A stretch of DNA of 64,000 bases from Pelagicoccus mobilis (lineage in GTDB: Bacteria; Verrucomicrobiota; Verrucomicrobiia; Opitutales; Opitutaceae), in NCBI RefSeq assembly GCF_016595505.1, contig NZ_JAENIL010000014.1, positions 1 through 64,000 of the forward strand. Reading direction: 5' to 3'. A program made the position numbers and the translations under genes. A model generated the notes under the pieces. The model was not told the origin of the DNA, did not search any database, and saw nothing but the letters and a program-made list of their open reading frames with translations. Of the stretch, positions 34,757 to 43,292 are shown piece by piece; position 1 is the first letter of the stretch; each line of letters starts with the position of its first letter.

Positions 34757-36814
34757 CTAGTGTAACAGTTTGGCGAGCAGACTATTGGGGATCGGTTTGC
34801 AGCTGCAAGCGTCGAAGCCGAGTTTGCTGGCGGCTAGATGGTTGTCGGGCAGGTCGATGGAGCCGATGGCGATCCATTTGGTACGTTTCCAGGCTGGGAG
34901 TTTTTGGGCGCTCGCGATCCAGTCGGTTCCGTGCGAACTGATGATATTGAGGTCAACGAAGATAGCCTGTGGCGCGACTTGGTCGTGGTAGGCTGAAATT
35001 TCGTTGGGCATGGTGAGGATCGGGCTAAAGGGGGAGAACTGCTGTACTTGGTTTTTGATACGAAGGGCGGAGCCTTCGTTTTCGTCGACGATGAGGAGGA
35101 TGTTTCGCGAGCGTCGTGCGTCGGTGGCGATTTCGCTGAGAGAGGGGAGGATCGCGGTGTCCAGTTTTTCGGCAGGCTGGGAGACCGGGAGGGAGATGGT
35201 GAAGGTGGAGCCTTTGTTCTGCTCGCTTTCGACGCGCAGGCCGCCGCCGTGGAGTTCGACGAATTTCGAAGCGATGGCTAGGCCCAGTCCGGTGCCTTCG
35301 TACTGGCGGGACAGGGAGTCGTCGAGTTGGGTGAACGGTGAGAAAATCTTGGAGAAGTCGGACTTGTTGATTCCGATTCCGTGGTCGATCACTTTGAATA
35401 CGACGGATTGGGCGTCTGGGTTTTCGCCGATTCTCAGTGTGACGTTGGTGTCGGGATTGGTGAATTTGACGGCGTTGACGAGCAGGTTGAGCAGAATCTG
35501 GCGGAGGCGTTTGGCGTCGGCTTCGATTTCTTCGTGTTCGGTATCTATTTCGACGATACAGCGGACGTTCTTTTGGGCGGCCTCCTGCTCGATCATGCGA
35601 ATGGAGGAGCGGGCTATGTCCGAAATGCTGACAGGGGCGAACTTGAGGTTCATCTTGCCAAGCTCGATCTTGGAGAGGTCGAGGATGTCGTTGATGAGGG
35701 AATGCAGGTGTTTGCTGCTGTCGGAGACGATCTCGAGGTTTTCGTGTTGCCGCTCGTTTAGGTCGCCGAAGGTGCCCTCCAGCAGGGCGTGGGTCAGGCT
35801 GACGATGGAGTTGAGCGGGGTGCGTAGCTCGTGGCTTATGTTGGAGAGGAAATAGGATTTGGCCTTGTTGGAGGACTGGGCGACGACGGCTAGCTTTTTT
35901 GCCTTTTCGATGCCTTTTCGAATTTCGAGGTTACTTTGCTCGAGCTTTTCCTTGGAGCTCTCGAGTTCGTTGAAGGCTGCGATGAGTCGGTTTTCAGAGT
36001 GGATGCGGCTGGTGACGTCCTGTAGGATGCCTACGGTTGCGGTGGGGGTGCCGTCGGATTCGCGTAGTTGGGTTTTGGATATGTCGGCGATGAAGTTCGA
36101 GCGTGTGCGGGCCTTGCTAGGGATGATGGCTCGGTTTCTGGAGTAGGTTGCCGGCGTTTCGCGGAAGACGTTGCAGATGAGCGGATCGTTGAAAATGGCA
36201 TCCACCTTTTTGCCGAGCACCTCTTTCTTCGATTTTTGGAAGAGGCGTTCCATTTGGGCGTTCCAGACGGTGAAGATGCCTCCTTTTTTTTCGTTGAGAG
36301 CGTAGACGCCGATTTCGAGAAGTTCGACGCAGGCTGCTAGATACTCCGTGCCCTCGTCGCTTTGGTCGGAGCTGAGATCGACGGAAAGAACGGACCCTAG
36401 GTCGTCTTGAGGGGCTGTGGAGCGACTGGCGGCTTGTTCAGCATAGGCGCTGGCGAGTCCGGCTGCGGAGTGGACGGTGACGTGCTGAAGGTCGATGACG
36501 CCTAGGAAGCCATTGGAAATCAACTTTGCCTGTGCCTCTGCCTTGAGCCCGCGCCCGATGGCGACCGAGATCCCTTGGAATTCGGGAGCTATTGCGGGGC
36601 TGTCCGGATCAACCCAGATGCAGCGGACAAGAGATTCGCCGTGCAGGCTGTCGGGGGCGAGTTTTTCACTCCGAAATCGGAGGCAATCGTGGCCGTATTC
36701 GTTTTGGATGCAGTGGCGTAGCTGGTCGCCGATAGCGTCGGGAAAGGCGATCAGCTCGACTCTTTGCGTCTGGGAGTGTCGTGAGGGCGATTCTGTAGGA
36801 GATTGTCCGGGCAC
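34757..36814 (-). CDS. Soluble hybrid histidine kinase with C-terminal receiver-like domain
   Basis: 685 aa, no transmembrane helix. N-terminal 160 residues unassigned, PAS domain about 165-275, coiled coil to about 320, kinase H328 in SNISHELRTPLNS, HATPase with NLLVNAVKFTN and GTGLGLAI, and a C-terminal receiver-like domain (about 570-685). The receiver keeps an Asp in FVDLNI and a Lys in CSCKPI but has only one early acidic pair (VDENEG), so phosphotransfer is plausible yet uncertain. First gene of the pair; the promoter should lie in the gap at 36815-37140. Confidence 0.88.
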   Translation of the reverse strand: MPGQSPTESPSRHSQTQRVELIAFPDAIGDQLRHCIQNEYGHDCLRFRSEKLAPDSLHGESLVRCIWVDPDSPAIAPEFQGISVAIGRGLKAEAQAKLISNGFLGVIDLQHVTVHSAAGLASAYAEQAASRSTAPQDDLGSVLSVDLSSDQSDEGTEYLAACVELLEIGVYALNEKKGGIFTVWNAQMERLFQKSKKEVLGKKVDAIFNDPLICNVFRETPATYSRNRAIIPSKARTRSNFIADISKTQLRESDGTPTATVGILQDVTSRIHSENRLIAAFNELESSKEKLEQSNLEIRKGIEKAKKLAVVAQSSNKAKSYFLSNISHELRTPLNSIVSLTHALLEGTFGDLNERQHENLEIVSDSSKHLHSLINDILDLSKIELGKMNLKFAPVSISDIARSSIRMIEQEAAQKNVRCIVEIDTEHEEIEADAKRLRQILLNLLVNAVKFTNPDTNVTLRIGENPDAQSVVFKVIDHGIGINKSDFSKIFSPFTQLDDSLSRQYEGTGLGLAIASKFVELHGGGLRVESEQNKGSTFTISLPVSQPAEKLDTAILPSLSEIATDARRSRNILLIVDENEGSALRIKNQVQQFSPFSPILTMPNEISAYHDQVAPQAIFVDLNIISSHGTDWIASAQKLPAWKRTKWIAIGSIDLPDNHLAASKLGFDACSCKPIPNSLLAKLLH

Positions 36815-37140
36815 TAGGCTGAAGTGGGTCCGTTGGGCTTCAGAAAAAGGGTTTTGTCTAGGTGTTCGGGAGTTTTGGGTAGGGCACCTTAGGCAAAGCG
36901 AGGAAGTGGTGCAAACGGCAGTAGGTCAAAGCCTTTCGTGTTTGATGGATCGGGTTTCCATGTTTGGACTTGTTCGATATGCATGCGGATGGCCTCGGGC
37001 ATCGTTTTTCCCGCGTACGAGTTCTCCACAAATGCCTTGATCCCCTCCTTTATAGGATAATTTCCCTAATATTTTCGAAAAACTGGGTTTACTCGGAATA
37101 CGTCGGCACTAGAACGACTCACTTAGAAAATCCCTTTTTA
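36815..37140. other. Divergent intergenic region, kinase and DinB-like genes
   Basis: 326 bp. A frame for the DinB-like gene runs upstream through the second half but lacks protein-like composition, so 37141 is preferred as the start. An AT-rich patch with GGATAATTTCCC (about 37059-37070) may hold a promoter; I could not define boxes with confidence. Confidence 0.4.
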
Positions 37141-37647
37141 ATGAACCTGCTTCGAGCTAACAGCGAATTGTTGCGGCAAGGAATCCAGCTGCTCTCGCGT
37201 CACGACGATCGTTCCTTTAGCGCATCCGATCCTGCCAGCTTTGGCTCTGGAATTGGGACGCACTTTAGGCACGTTTTGGATCACTATCGATCTTTTTTGG
37301 ATGGTTTGCGCGGTGGCGTGATCAACTATGACAAGCGGGAGCGAAATTGCGTGGAGGAAAAGGACCTTAAGGTCGCGATCGCCAACATACAGGACGTTTG
37401 CGAACGGCTTGAGGCTTCGAAGGTGGAATATTCCTCGCCAGTGAAGGTTTCGGTGAGAGCTTCGGTCGAGGGTGAGGTTGAGGGGGCGGATTCAAGTTTC
37501 GGGCGTGAATTGCAGTTTTTGGTGAGCCATACGGTGCACCATTACGCCTTGATCGCCATTGCGAGTCGCATGCAAGGGATCTTCCCGAATGAATCATTTG
37601 GTGTGGCTCCTTCGACTTTGAAGTACTTGGACAGTGTTCGCGGATAA
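37141..37647 (+). CDS. DinB-like metal-binding four-helix protein
   Basis: 168 aa from ATG 37141. Fits the DinB/YfiT family: the N-terminal helix (LLRANSELLRQGIQLLSRH), a GTHFRHVLDHYRSFLDG helix and a C-terminal HTVHHYALI helix supply the His residues that bind a divalent metal. Family members include thiol-transferase-like enzymes. Its stop overlaps the next gene's start (TAATG), so the two are translated together. Confidence 0.75.
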   Translation: MNLLRANSELLRQGIQLLSRHDDRSFSASDPASFGSGIGTHFRHVLDHYRSFLDGLRGGVINYDKRERNCVEEKDLKVAIANIQDVCERLEASKVEYSSPVKVSVRASVEGEVEGADSSFGRELQFLVSHTVHHYALIAIASRMQGIFPNESFGVAPSTLKYLDSVRG

Positions 37648-38381
37648 TGTGCACTGCTTCATGGCGCGCTGACGGAGGACGCTTCTCGCTCTGCTTTAAT
37701 CGAGATGAGCGGAGGAGCCGGAAGGAGGCTTTGCCGCCTAAGTTGCTTGAGCGATCTGGGCCAAGAACGCTGGCCGCGATCGATCCGGAAGGGGGAGGGA
37801 CTTGGCTGGCGGTGAACGAGTGCGGGCTTTGCGTGTATCTGTTGAACAATTACGCAGCTCAAGCTCGCGTTAAGCCTCTGGGCGAGGCTGTCAGTCGGGG
37901 GAAGCTCCCGCTGGAGTTGTCGCTTTGCTTAAGCAGGGAGAGTGCTAACGCTACCTTGCTCAAGGAACTAGACCTTAGCTGCTTTAACCCGTTTTTGATC
38001 GCTTTGGCGGACCGGAGTGAAGTGAGTGTATTCGCATGGGATGGAGTTGCGTTGTTGCCTGTCGAGTTGGCTCGACCTCTGCTGACGACTTCTTCCTACA
38101 AAACGGAAGAGATCGAATCGTATCGCACAAAGGAATACGAAAGGCGTCTTGCGGAACGGAGTGGTTTAACGGCCTCTGAGCGATTTGCCTACCACACCGA
38201 GTTGGCTCATGCTGACCCAGCCTTTAATCCATTGATGCTGCGAGCGGATTCTCGGACTCATAGCGTCTCGGTTGTGGAAGTTGACGAGAAAGGGATCCGG
38301 TATCGGTACGCCCGGGTGGATCAAGACCGGCGTGCGCTTGGAGAAGAATCGGTTTTGGAAATCGCCCGAGCGCGATCGTGA
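37647..38381 (+). CDS. NRDE-family (TANGO2-like) protein
   Basis: 244 aa, soluble. The family-defining NRDE motif is at residues 18-21 (CFNRDERRSR), preceded by the MCTASW start, and is followed by the WLAVNECGLCVYLLNN strand. TANGO2/NRDE proteins have an Ntn-hydrolase-like fold; the bacterial role is unclear. The start overlaps the stop of the DinB-like gene and its stop overlaps the next start by 4 bp. Confidence 0.82.
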   Translation: MCTASWRADGGRFSLCFNRDERRSRKEALPPKLLERSGPRTLAAIDPEGGGTWLAVNECGLCVYLLNNYAAQARVKPLGEAVSRGKLPLELSLCLSRESANATLLKELDLSCFNPFLIALADRSEVSVFAWDGVALLPVELARPLLTTSSYKTEEIESYRTKEYERRLAERSGLTASERFAYHTELAHADPAFNPLMLRADSRTHSVSVVEVDEKGIRYRYARVDQDRRALGEESVLEIARARS

Positions 38382-40786
38382 AGAACGAGATGAAGACGAA
38401 GTCAAAGCTGATAGTCGTTTACGGCGTGCTGTTGCTCGTTTCGTTTTTGTGGCAGCGGGGGGGGGATGAGCGACGGGGCGAGTCCGCTGGTGGTCCGGAG
38501 TTTGAGGGTAAGCGGCTGCTGGTCCTGTTCGAGCGGGTTGTGGAATCGGAGGGTGACCTGTCTGACTTAGCTTGGATTGAGGCCAATTTCGAGGTGTGGC
38601 GACCGGAGCGGGTCGATGGGAAAGTTGATCTGCGGGCTATTCAGGCATCGATTGAAAGGAGCGGAGCTGAGGAGCTTTGGGTCGCTGGCTCTGGGTATGG
38701 CTCAGTCGATGCTGTCCTGCTCGCCGAGCAATTAGGGAGGGAAAAAACGGAAGGGGTTCTGTTGGTAGATCCGGTGGTGTCTACCCGTTTTGAACTGTTA
38801 GGTGATGAACGACTGAACACGGCGATGAAGGCGTTCCAGCTCGCTTGGTTCTGGGTGTTGGATCATGCGGTTCCGCATTTCGGATACGCGGAGCAGTTGC
38901 CCTATAACCTTAGCACCGCGAAGCGAATCTTTGAGGCTGACCAGAAAGAGGCGGAGATCGCTTATCGAAATTTGAATACGCCTATCGGGCTGATTTTTGA
39001 AGGGATTGAGGCGGCGTTTCTTACTGAAAGAGAGCGTGCTTATTTGGAGGTAAACCCAAACGCATCGTTGTTATCGTATGATGGTCTGAGGGATCAGGGT
39101 GAGATTTCGTTTAGCCCACGGAGCGAGGGCGTGGGCGAAGCTGCGTTTTTCGCCGACTACGAAGGCATCAAGCTAGGGAGCCTTTGGGGCGGTTTTCTTT
39201 TGGCGGTGTCTACTCTGGCGAGCGAGGATTTTGCCTGTATTGGCGGAGGACTTTTGGCTTCTAGCGGGGCAATCGATTTGGTGCCCGCGATTCTCGGCTG
39301 TTTGCTAGGCATCTTTTGGGGAGATTTAGGGATCTACTTCATTGGGAGATCTTTCGGAGCGACAGCATTGGAACTGCCGGTATTGAGGCGTATGGTTTCG
39401 GGCGGTTCTCTTCACAAAAGTAAAGCTTGGTTTGAGAAGCGTGGGGTCGCTTTGGTTGTCTTGACGCGCTTTTTTCCAGGGAGCCGAGTGCCGACGTATT
39501 TTGCTGCAGGCGTTGTCAAGGTGAGCTGGATACGCTTTTCGTGGGCCTTGTTGGTGGCTTCGGCGGTTTGGACGCCTATTTTGGTGTTGGCGTCGTACTA
39601 CGCTGGGGAGGCGTTTTTGGAGTTTTTCGAATCTATCGGGGCTGGCGGCTGGTTTGGAATCGTGTTGGTGATTGTGGCGTTTGCGATTGGAGCTCGCCTC
39701 TTCGCCAAACTTGTAACTTGGAGAGGAAGGCGCCTGCTGTATTCGCAATGGCGTCGTTTGGTTTCTTGGGAGTTTTGGCCCATGTGGGCGGTCTACTTAC
39801 CGGTCGTCCCATACATCATTTGGCTTTCGCTGCGTTATCGCTCCATCTCTTTGCCCTTTTCGGTGAATCCGTGTATGCCAGCGAGCGGTTTAGTCTACGA
39901 ATCCAAAATTCAGATACTAGAGCATCTGAGTAAACATGGGGTGCCGGTTGCTCGGTTTGAAGCGATAGAGTTGGATCTACCGCTGGAGGATAAGCTGAGC
40001 CGTTTGGACGCATTTATGAATCGGCTCGATCTTCCGTTTCCTGTGGTGTTGAAACCTGATATTGGGCAGAGGGGACAGGGCGTTACGGTGATAAAGAGCC
40101 GCGAACAGGCGCGTTCCTTTTTCGAAGGGCAGAATGAGGACTCGATCGTGCAGGAATTTATCGGTGGATCTGAATACGGTGTGTTCTATCAGAGGTTTGA
40201 GAGTAAGAAGCTCGGGTGGATTTCTTCGATAACCGATAAGCGAACCACCTCTGTGGTGGGCGATGGGCAGTCTACGCTTGAAGAGCTTATCCTAGGAGAT
40301 CAACGAGCGGTTTGTATGGCGAAGTACTTTCTAAGCGAATACGAATCTCAGTTGGATTCGGTACCGCAAAAGGGGGAGCGTTTTATGCTGGCCTCGATTG
40401 GGACGCATAGCCGAGGGGCGGTTTTTCTCGATGGAGAGGAGCTGATTACGCCAGAACTTGAAGAGGCGGTTGATTCGTTTTCTAGCCGGGTGGAGGGATT
40501 TCACTTCGGGCGTTACGACTTGAGAGTCCCGAGTGTTGAGCACTTGAAGCGCGGTGAAGGGATACGGGTGATTGAGCTAAATGGCATCACTTCTGAGCCT
40601 ACAAATATGTACGATCCGAAGCACGGTCCATTCTTTGGGTGGTCGAGTTTGATGCGTCAGTGGAAATCGATTTTCGAGCTGGCAAAAGAAAACCGGCTCG
40701 CAGGACACGAGCCGGTTTCGAAAAGATATGTTGTGAAGCTAGCGATCGCCCACTTTAGAGGTTCTCCTTCAAGATCCCTTTCTTGA
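38378..40786 (+). CDS. Hydrolase-like/DedA/ATP-grasp fusion membrane protein
   Basis: 802 aa. A GTG start overlaps the NRDE stop; ATG at 38390 is the alternative. Residues about 1-25 form a membrane anchor; about 45-230 look like an alpha/beta-hydrolase, but the nucleophile elbow reads GSGYGS, so the usual Ser seems missing. Residues about 265-460 are a DedA/VTT domain with RFFPGSRVPTYFAAG, and about 530-780 an ATP-grasp domain (VVLKPDIGQRGQGV, IVQEFIGGSEYGVFY, IRVIELNGI). The combination suggests lipid or cell-envelope modification. The last 34 codons lie over a terminator and the 3' end of the facing lipoprotein gene. Confidence 0.75.
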   Translation: MKNEMKTKSKLIVVYGVLLLVSFLWQRGGDERRGESAGGPEFEGKRLLVLFERVVESEGDLSDLAWIEANFEVWRPERVDGKVDLRAIQASIERSGAEELWVAGSGYGSVDAVLLAEQLGREKTEGVLLVDPVVSTRFELLGDERLNTAMKAFQLAWFWVLDHAVPHFGYAEQLPYNLSTAKRIFEADQKEAEIAYRNLNTPIGLIFEGIEAAFLTERERAYLEVNPNASLLSYDGLRDQGEISFSPRSEGVGEAAFFADYEGIKLGSLWGGFLLAVSTLASEDFACIGGGLLASSGAIDLVPAILGCLLGIFWGDLGIYFIGRSFGATALELPVLRRMVSGGSLHKSKAWFEKRGVALVVLTRFFPGSRVPTYFAAGVVKVSWIRFSWALLVASAVWTPILVLASYYAGEAFLEFFESIGAGGWFGIVLVIVAFAIGARLFAKLVTWRGRRLLYSQWRRLVSWEFWPMWAVYLPVVPYIIWLSLRYRSISLPFSVNPCMPASGLVYESKIQILEHLSKHGVPVARFEAIELDLPLEDKLSRLDAFMNRLDLPFPVVLKPDIGQRGQGVTVIKSREQARSFFEGQNEDSIVQEFIGGSEYGVFYQRFESKKLGWISSITDKRTTSVVGDGQSTLEELILGDQRAVCMAKYFLSEYESQLDSVPQKGERFMLASIGTHSRGAVFLDGEELITPELEEAVDSFSSRVEGFHFGRYDLRVPSVEHLKRGEGIRVIELNGITSEPTNMYDPKHGPFFGWSSLMRQWKSIFELAKENRLAGHEPVSKRYVVKLAIAHFRGSPSRSLS
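40684..40718 (-). terminator. Terminator of the lipoprotein gene, inside the facing CDS
   Basis: Perfect 11-bp stem AAACCGGCTCG/CGAGCCGGTTT with a 7-nt loop. On the minus strand it is followed by TTCTTTTG, fitting a terminator for the gene at 40755-41507. It lies within the coding end of the plus-strand fusion gene. Confidence 0.75.
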
Positions 40787-41507
40787 CGAAATCTACCACT
40801 TCGTCGTCGCTTTTGAGGCGGACGGTTTTGGCGGTCTCGGTGTCTTCTCCGATGTAGTCGGTGGCGGCCGAGGCCATAATGGGCAGGTATTCGCGGAGGT
40901 CTGTGCTGTCGTCCTCGTTTTTGACTGTTACGCTCCAGAGTTCTTCAGCGGCGGCGTCCCCGGATTCTGCCAAGGTGTTTTGCTTGGCGGTGAGCACCAT
41001 GTATTTCTCGTTGATGATGATGGTCTGGGCTTGTTGGGAGTAGCCGATGAGCTCGGTGGTGCGGCGCCCTGGCACGTAAACGGTGTAGGTGGTTACTTTA
41101 CCTGTTTTGGGATCGCGAACGGATTGGGTGACGTACCGCCCGGGGCCTTGCACTGTCCGGTACTCAGGCACTTCCACGATTCTGACCTCCTGGCGTGGAG
41201 GCTCCATGCCGTAATCGACCTCGATAACCATGTCGGCTTCGAGGGGATCAAGCGCTTCGTACATGCCTTTTGCGGAGAGTGCGGTCCGGATCCAGTTGGC
41301 CGTTTCCTGATAGCGAAGATCGCTGGTGTCGACACTTGGGTCTCTCGGTACGAGGACGTAGGAGTCGGCTTCAGGATCGATCGGGTACGGATTTTTGATC
41401 GCATCGACCTGCATTTCGTAGGTCGTGTTACAGGCCTGGAGGAGGAACGCGACGCACAGGCAAATTGCCGCAGAGCGGAATTTTTTGATAAAGCGCATTT
41501 TGTTCAT
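40755..41507 (-). CDS. Lipoprotein, DUF4136-like
   Basis: 250 aa. A lipobox (LLQAC, Cys at about residue 26) follows a hydrophobic signal segment, so it is a lipid-anchored envelope protein. The rest shows alternating beta strands and a YVLVPRDP...ANWIRTALSAKGMYEA pattern like the DUF4136 family, with a YRTVQGPGRYVTQSV loop. No catalytic residues seen. Overlaps the 3' end of the fusion gene by 32 bp. Same strand as the glycine-zipper lipoprotein upstream (50-bp gap), probably co-transcribed. Confidence 0.75.
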   Translation of the reverse strand: MNKMRFIKKFRSAAICLCVAFLLQACNTTYEMQVDAIKNPYPIDPEADSYVLVPRDPSVDTSDLRYQETANWIRTALSAKGMYEALDPLEADMVIEVDYGMEPPRQEVRIVEVPEYRTVQGPGRYVTQSVRDPKTGKVTTYTVYVPGRRTTELIGYSQQAQTIIINEKYMVLTAKQNTLAESGDAAAEELWSVTVKNEDDSTDLREYLPIMASAATDYIGEDTETAKTVRLKSDDEVVDFVKKGILKENL

Positions 41508-41557
41508 GGGTTCTTAATCGTAGGGGGCTGGGCGGGGCGTGCGCCAGGATCGCCTTA

Positions 41558-42172
41558 TTATAGTTGAGGAGTCTCGGGCTCTTCGGTCGTGTTGTTTTGA
41601 GCGGTGGTGGCTCCACCTTCGAGTTCGGCGAGTTCCTTCTCAAGTCGGGCGGCTTCTGCGAGGGCTTCGCGTTCGCGCTCTTCGAGTTCGTCGAGCGAGC
41701 GTTTACGTTCGATCGCTGCGTCGCGTCGCTTCTGGAGGACGGCAAGTTGCTCCTCTGCGCTTTCGGCGCGGGTCGTCATCTCGTCGAGCTCTTCTTGCGT
41801 GATGCGGAAACCTTCGGCGATCTCCAGCTCTTCATGGAGCTGCGCCTTTTCCTTCTCTTGGGCCCGCTTTTGCATGGCGATCGCCTGGTTGTAGGCTCTT
41901 TGCTGGGCGAGGGTGTCCTGACGTTTGTTTTCTCGGTTTTGAGCGACAGCTCCGACGACGGTACCGACTGCGGCGCCTGCGACACCGGCTGCTGCGATTC
42001 CGCCTGCGTCTTGGCCAGCGACCAATCCGCCGACTGCGCCGACGGCGCCACCCATGGTGGCTCCTTTCACTGTTTTGGAAGCCGCGGGTCCAGCGCATCC
42101 GGTTTGAAAGATCATTGCGGCAGAGGCAAGGAGTACGAGCGGGGTGGATATAAGAACGTTCTTCCGATTCAT
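41558..42172 (-). CDS. Lipoprotein with glycine zipper and coiled coil
   Basis: 204 aa. Lipobox around Cys26 (FQTGC). Residues about 38-80 form a glycine zipper (GGAVGAVGGLVAGQDAGGIA then AGVAGAAVGTVVGAV), as in Rick_17kDa/YMGG-type outer-membrane lipoproteins. About 85-190 is a long Glu/Arg/Ala coiled coil. Likely an outer-membrane or [17 protein letters not shown] structural lipoprotein. Its divergent position with the ExbB-like operon (231-bp gap) makes it a candidate partner. Confidence 0.8.
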   Translation of the reverse strand: MNRKNVLISTPLVLLASAAMIFQTGCAGPAASKTVKGATMGGAVGAVGGLVAGQDAGGIAAAGVAGAAVGTVVGAVAQNRENKRQDTLAQQRAYNQAIAMQKRAQEKEKAQLHEELEIAEGFRITQEELDEMTTRAESAEEQLAVLQKRRDAAIERKRSLDELEEREREALAEAARLEKELAELEGGATTAQNNTTEEPETPQL

Positions 42173-42286
42173 ATTACAATTAACTACGTTTTGGGACTGT
42201 TGATTGGATTCGCCTAATTTATTTTATGAAGTATGTATGGGACATACAGTTTAGCAAGTAGAGCCATAAGGCGTGAATTTCAATGA

Positions 42287-42306
42287 AACTATGTTTATTC
42301 ATAGTT
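42287..42306. promoter_or_regulatory. Dyad between lipoprotein genes and ExbB-like operon
   Basis: AACTATG TTTATT CATAGTT, perfect 7-bp arms with a 6-nt centre, in the divergent AT-rich gap about 97 bp before the operon. It could be a regulator binding site; no promoter boxes could be fixed. Confidence 0.35.
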
Positions 42307-42402
42307 CGTATACAGATTCGTAAGCGAGACTGGATTTAAACGCGAGTTTAGCTACCTTGAATTGAACTTACCCCTGAACAACCAAGAATACGCACTAAAT
42401 TT

Positions 42403-43251
42403 ATGAAGAGGAACAGTTTCCTGTCCCGAGAATTCCTGATAATTTCCCTCGGATTGATCGTCTCAGTGGCCGTCGTGTTTTCCGCTTATCGCTTCTACAT
42501 TTGGCCGGTGGCGGAGGACATCGAAATCGCCAGCCTTGTTGAGGCTAACCAGAACCCGGACAAGCCTAAGGTCGCGAGCCGTTCGTTTGTCATCATTCTC
42601 AAGGACAAGGAGCAGATGGTTTGTCTGATGCTTATGATGTGGGCGATGATTATCCTGGGCTACAAGGGCTTACGAGTCATGGGGGAACGATCGGTGATTA
42701 CCCATCCGTTTCTAAGGATCTCAAAGGGGGAACGGATTATTCCCGAGGAGGCTCTAGGCCACTACAAGGATTTGCAGAGCGACGTATCTCGAACGCCGAA
42801 GTTGAAGTCCAAGATCCTGCCGGACATCATTTTATCGGCTTTGCACAGATTTGATTCCACCCATTCGATTCAGGACGCTTCCTCGGCGGTGCACGAGAAG
42901 TCGGAAATGGCTTACGACGAGCTTGATTCTGATCTTGGGCTGCTTCGCTATCTGGCGTGGGCGATCCCATCGGTAGGGTTTATCGGAACGGTTCGCGGTA
43001 TTGGCGAGGCGCTTGCCCAGGCGGACGAAGCGATCAAGGGCGATATCTCGGGGGTAACGGCTTCGTTGGGCTTGGCGTTCAATTCTACGCTGATCGCTCT
43101 TTTGCTGAGTATCGCCCTCATGTTTTTCCTCCATTTGCTGCAAGGAAAGCAGGAGAAGCTGATTCTTGATCTGAAGGAGTTCGTGAGCAAGCGGGTGATT
43201 GCTCTGATGAAGACCCCGGAACACGAGGAAACGCACATCAGCTTCACCTGA
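42403..43251 (+). CDS. MotA/TolQ/ExbB-like proton-channel protein
   Basis: 282 aa inner-membrane protein. Hydrophobic helices at about 10-34, 70-88, 186-205 and 225-248. The second half has the family signature: AWAIPSVGFIGTVRGIGEALA (the GFIGTVRGI core, with the Thr conserved in TolQ/ExbB) and ASLGLAFNSTLIALLLSIAL. An extra N-terminal helix and a cytosolic stretch (about 95-180) complete it. Such proteins form pentamers that pass protons or Na+ around an Asp on a partner helix; the VWA proteins at 44787 and 45851 carry such an Asp. First gene of a four-gene operon (gaps 41 and 12 bp, then a 4-bp overlap). Confidence 0.85.
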   Translation: MKRNSFLSREFLIISLGLIVSVAVVFSAYRFYIWPVAEDIEIASLVEANQNPDKPKVASRSFVIILKDKEQMVCLMLMMWAMIILGYKGLRVMGERSVITHPFLRISKGERIIPEEALGHYKDLQSDVSRTPKLKSKILPDIILSALHRFDSTHSIQDASSAVHEKSEMAYDELDSDLGLLRYLAWAIPSVGFIGTVRGIGEALAQADEAIKGDISGVTASLGLAFNSTLIALLLSIALMFFLHLLQGKQEKLILDLKEFVSKRVIALMKTPEHEETHISFT

Positions 43252-43292
43252 GACCGGGCGCAGCAACAACATAGAGAATTTAGATCAAGATT

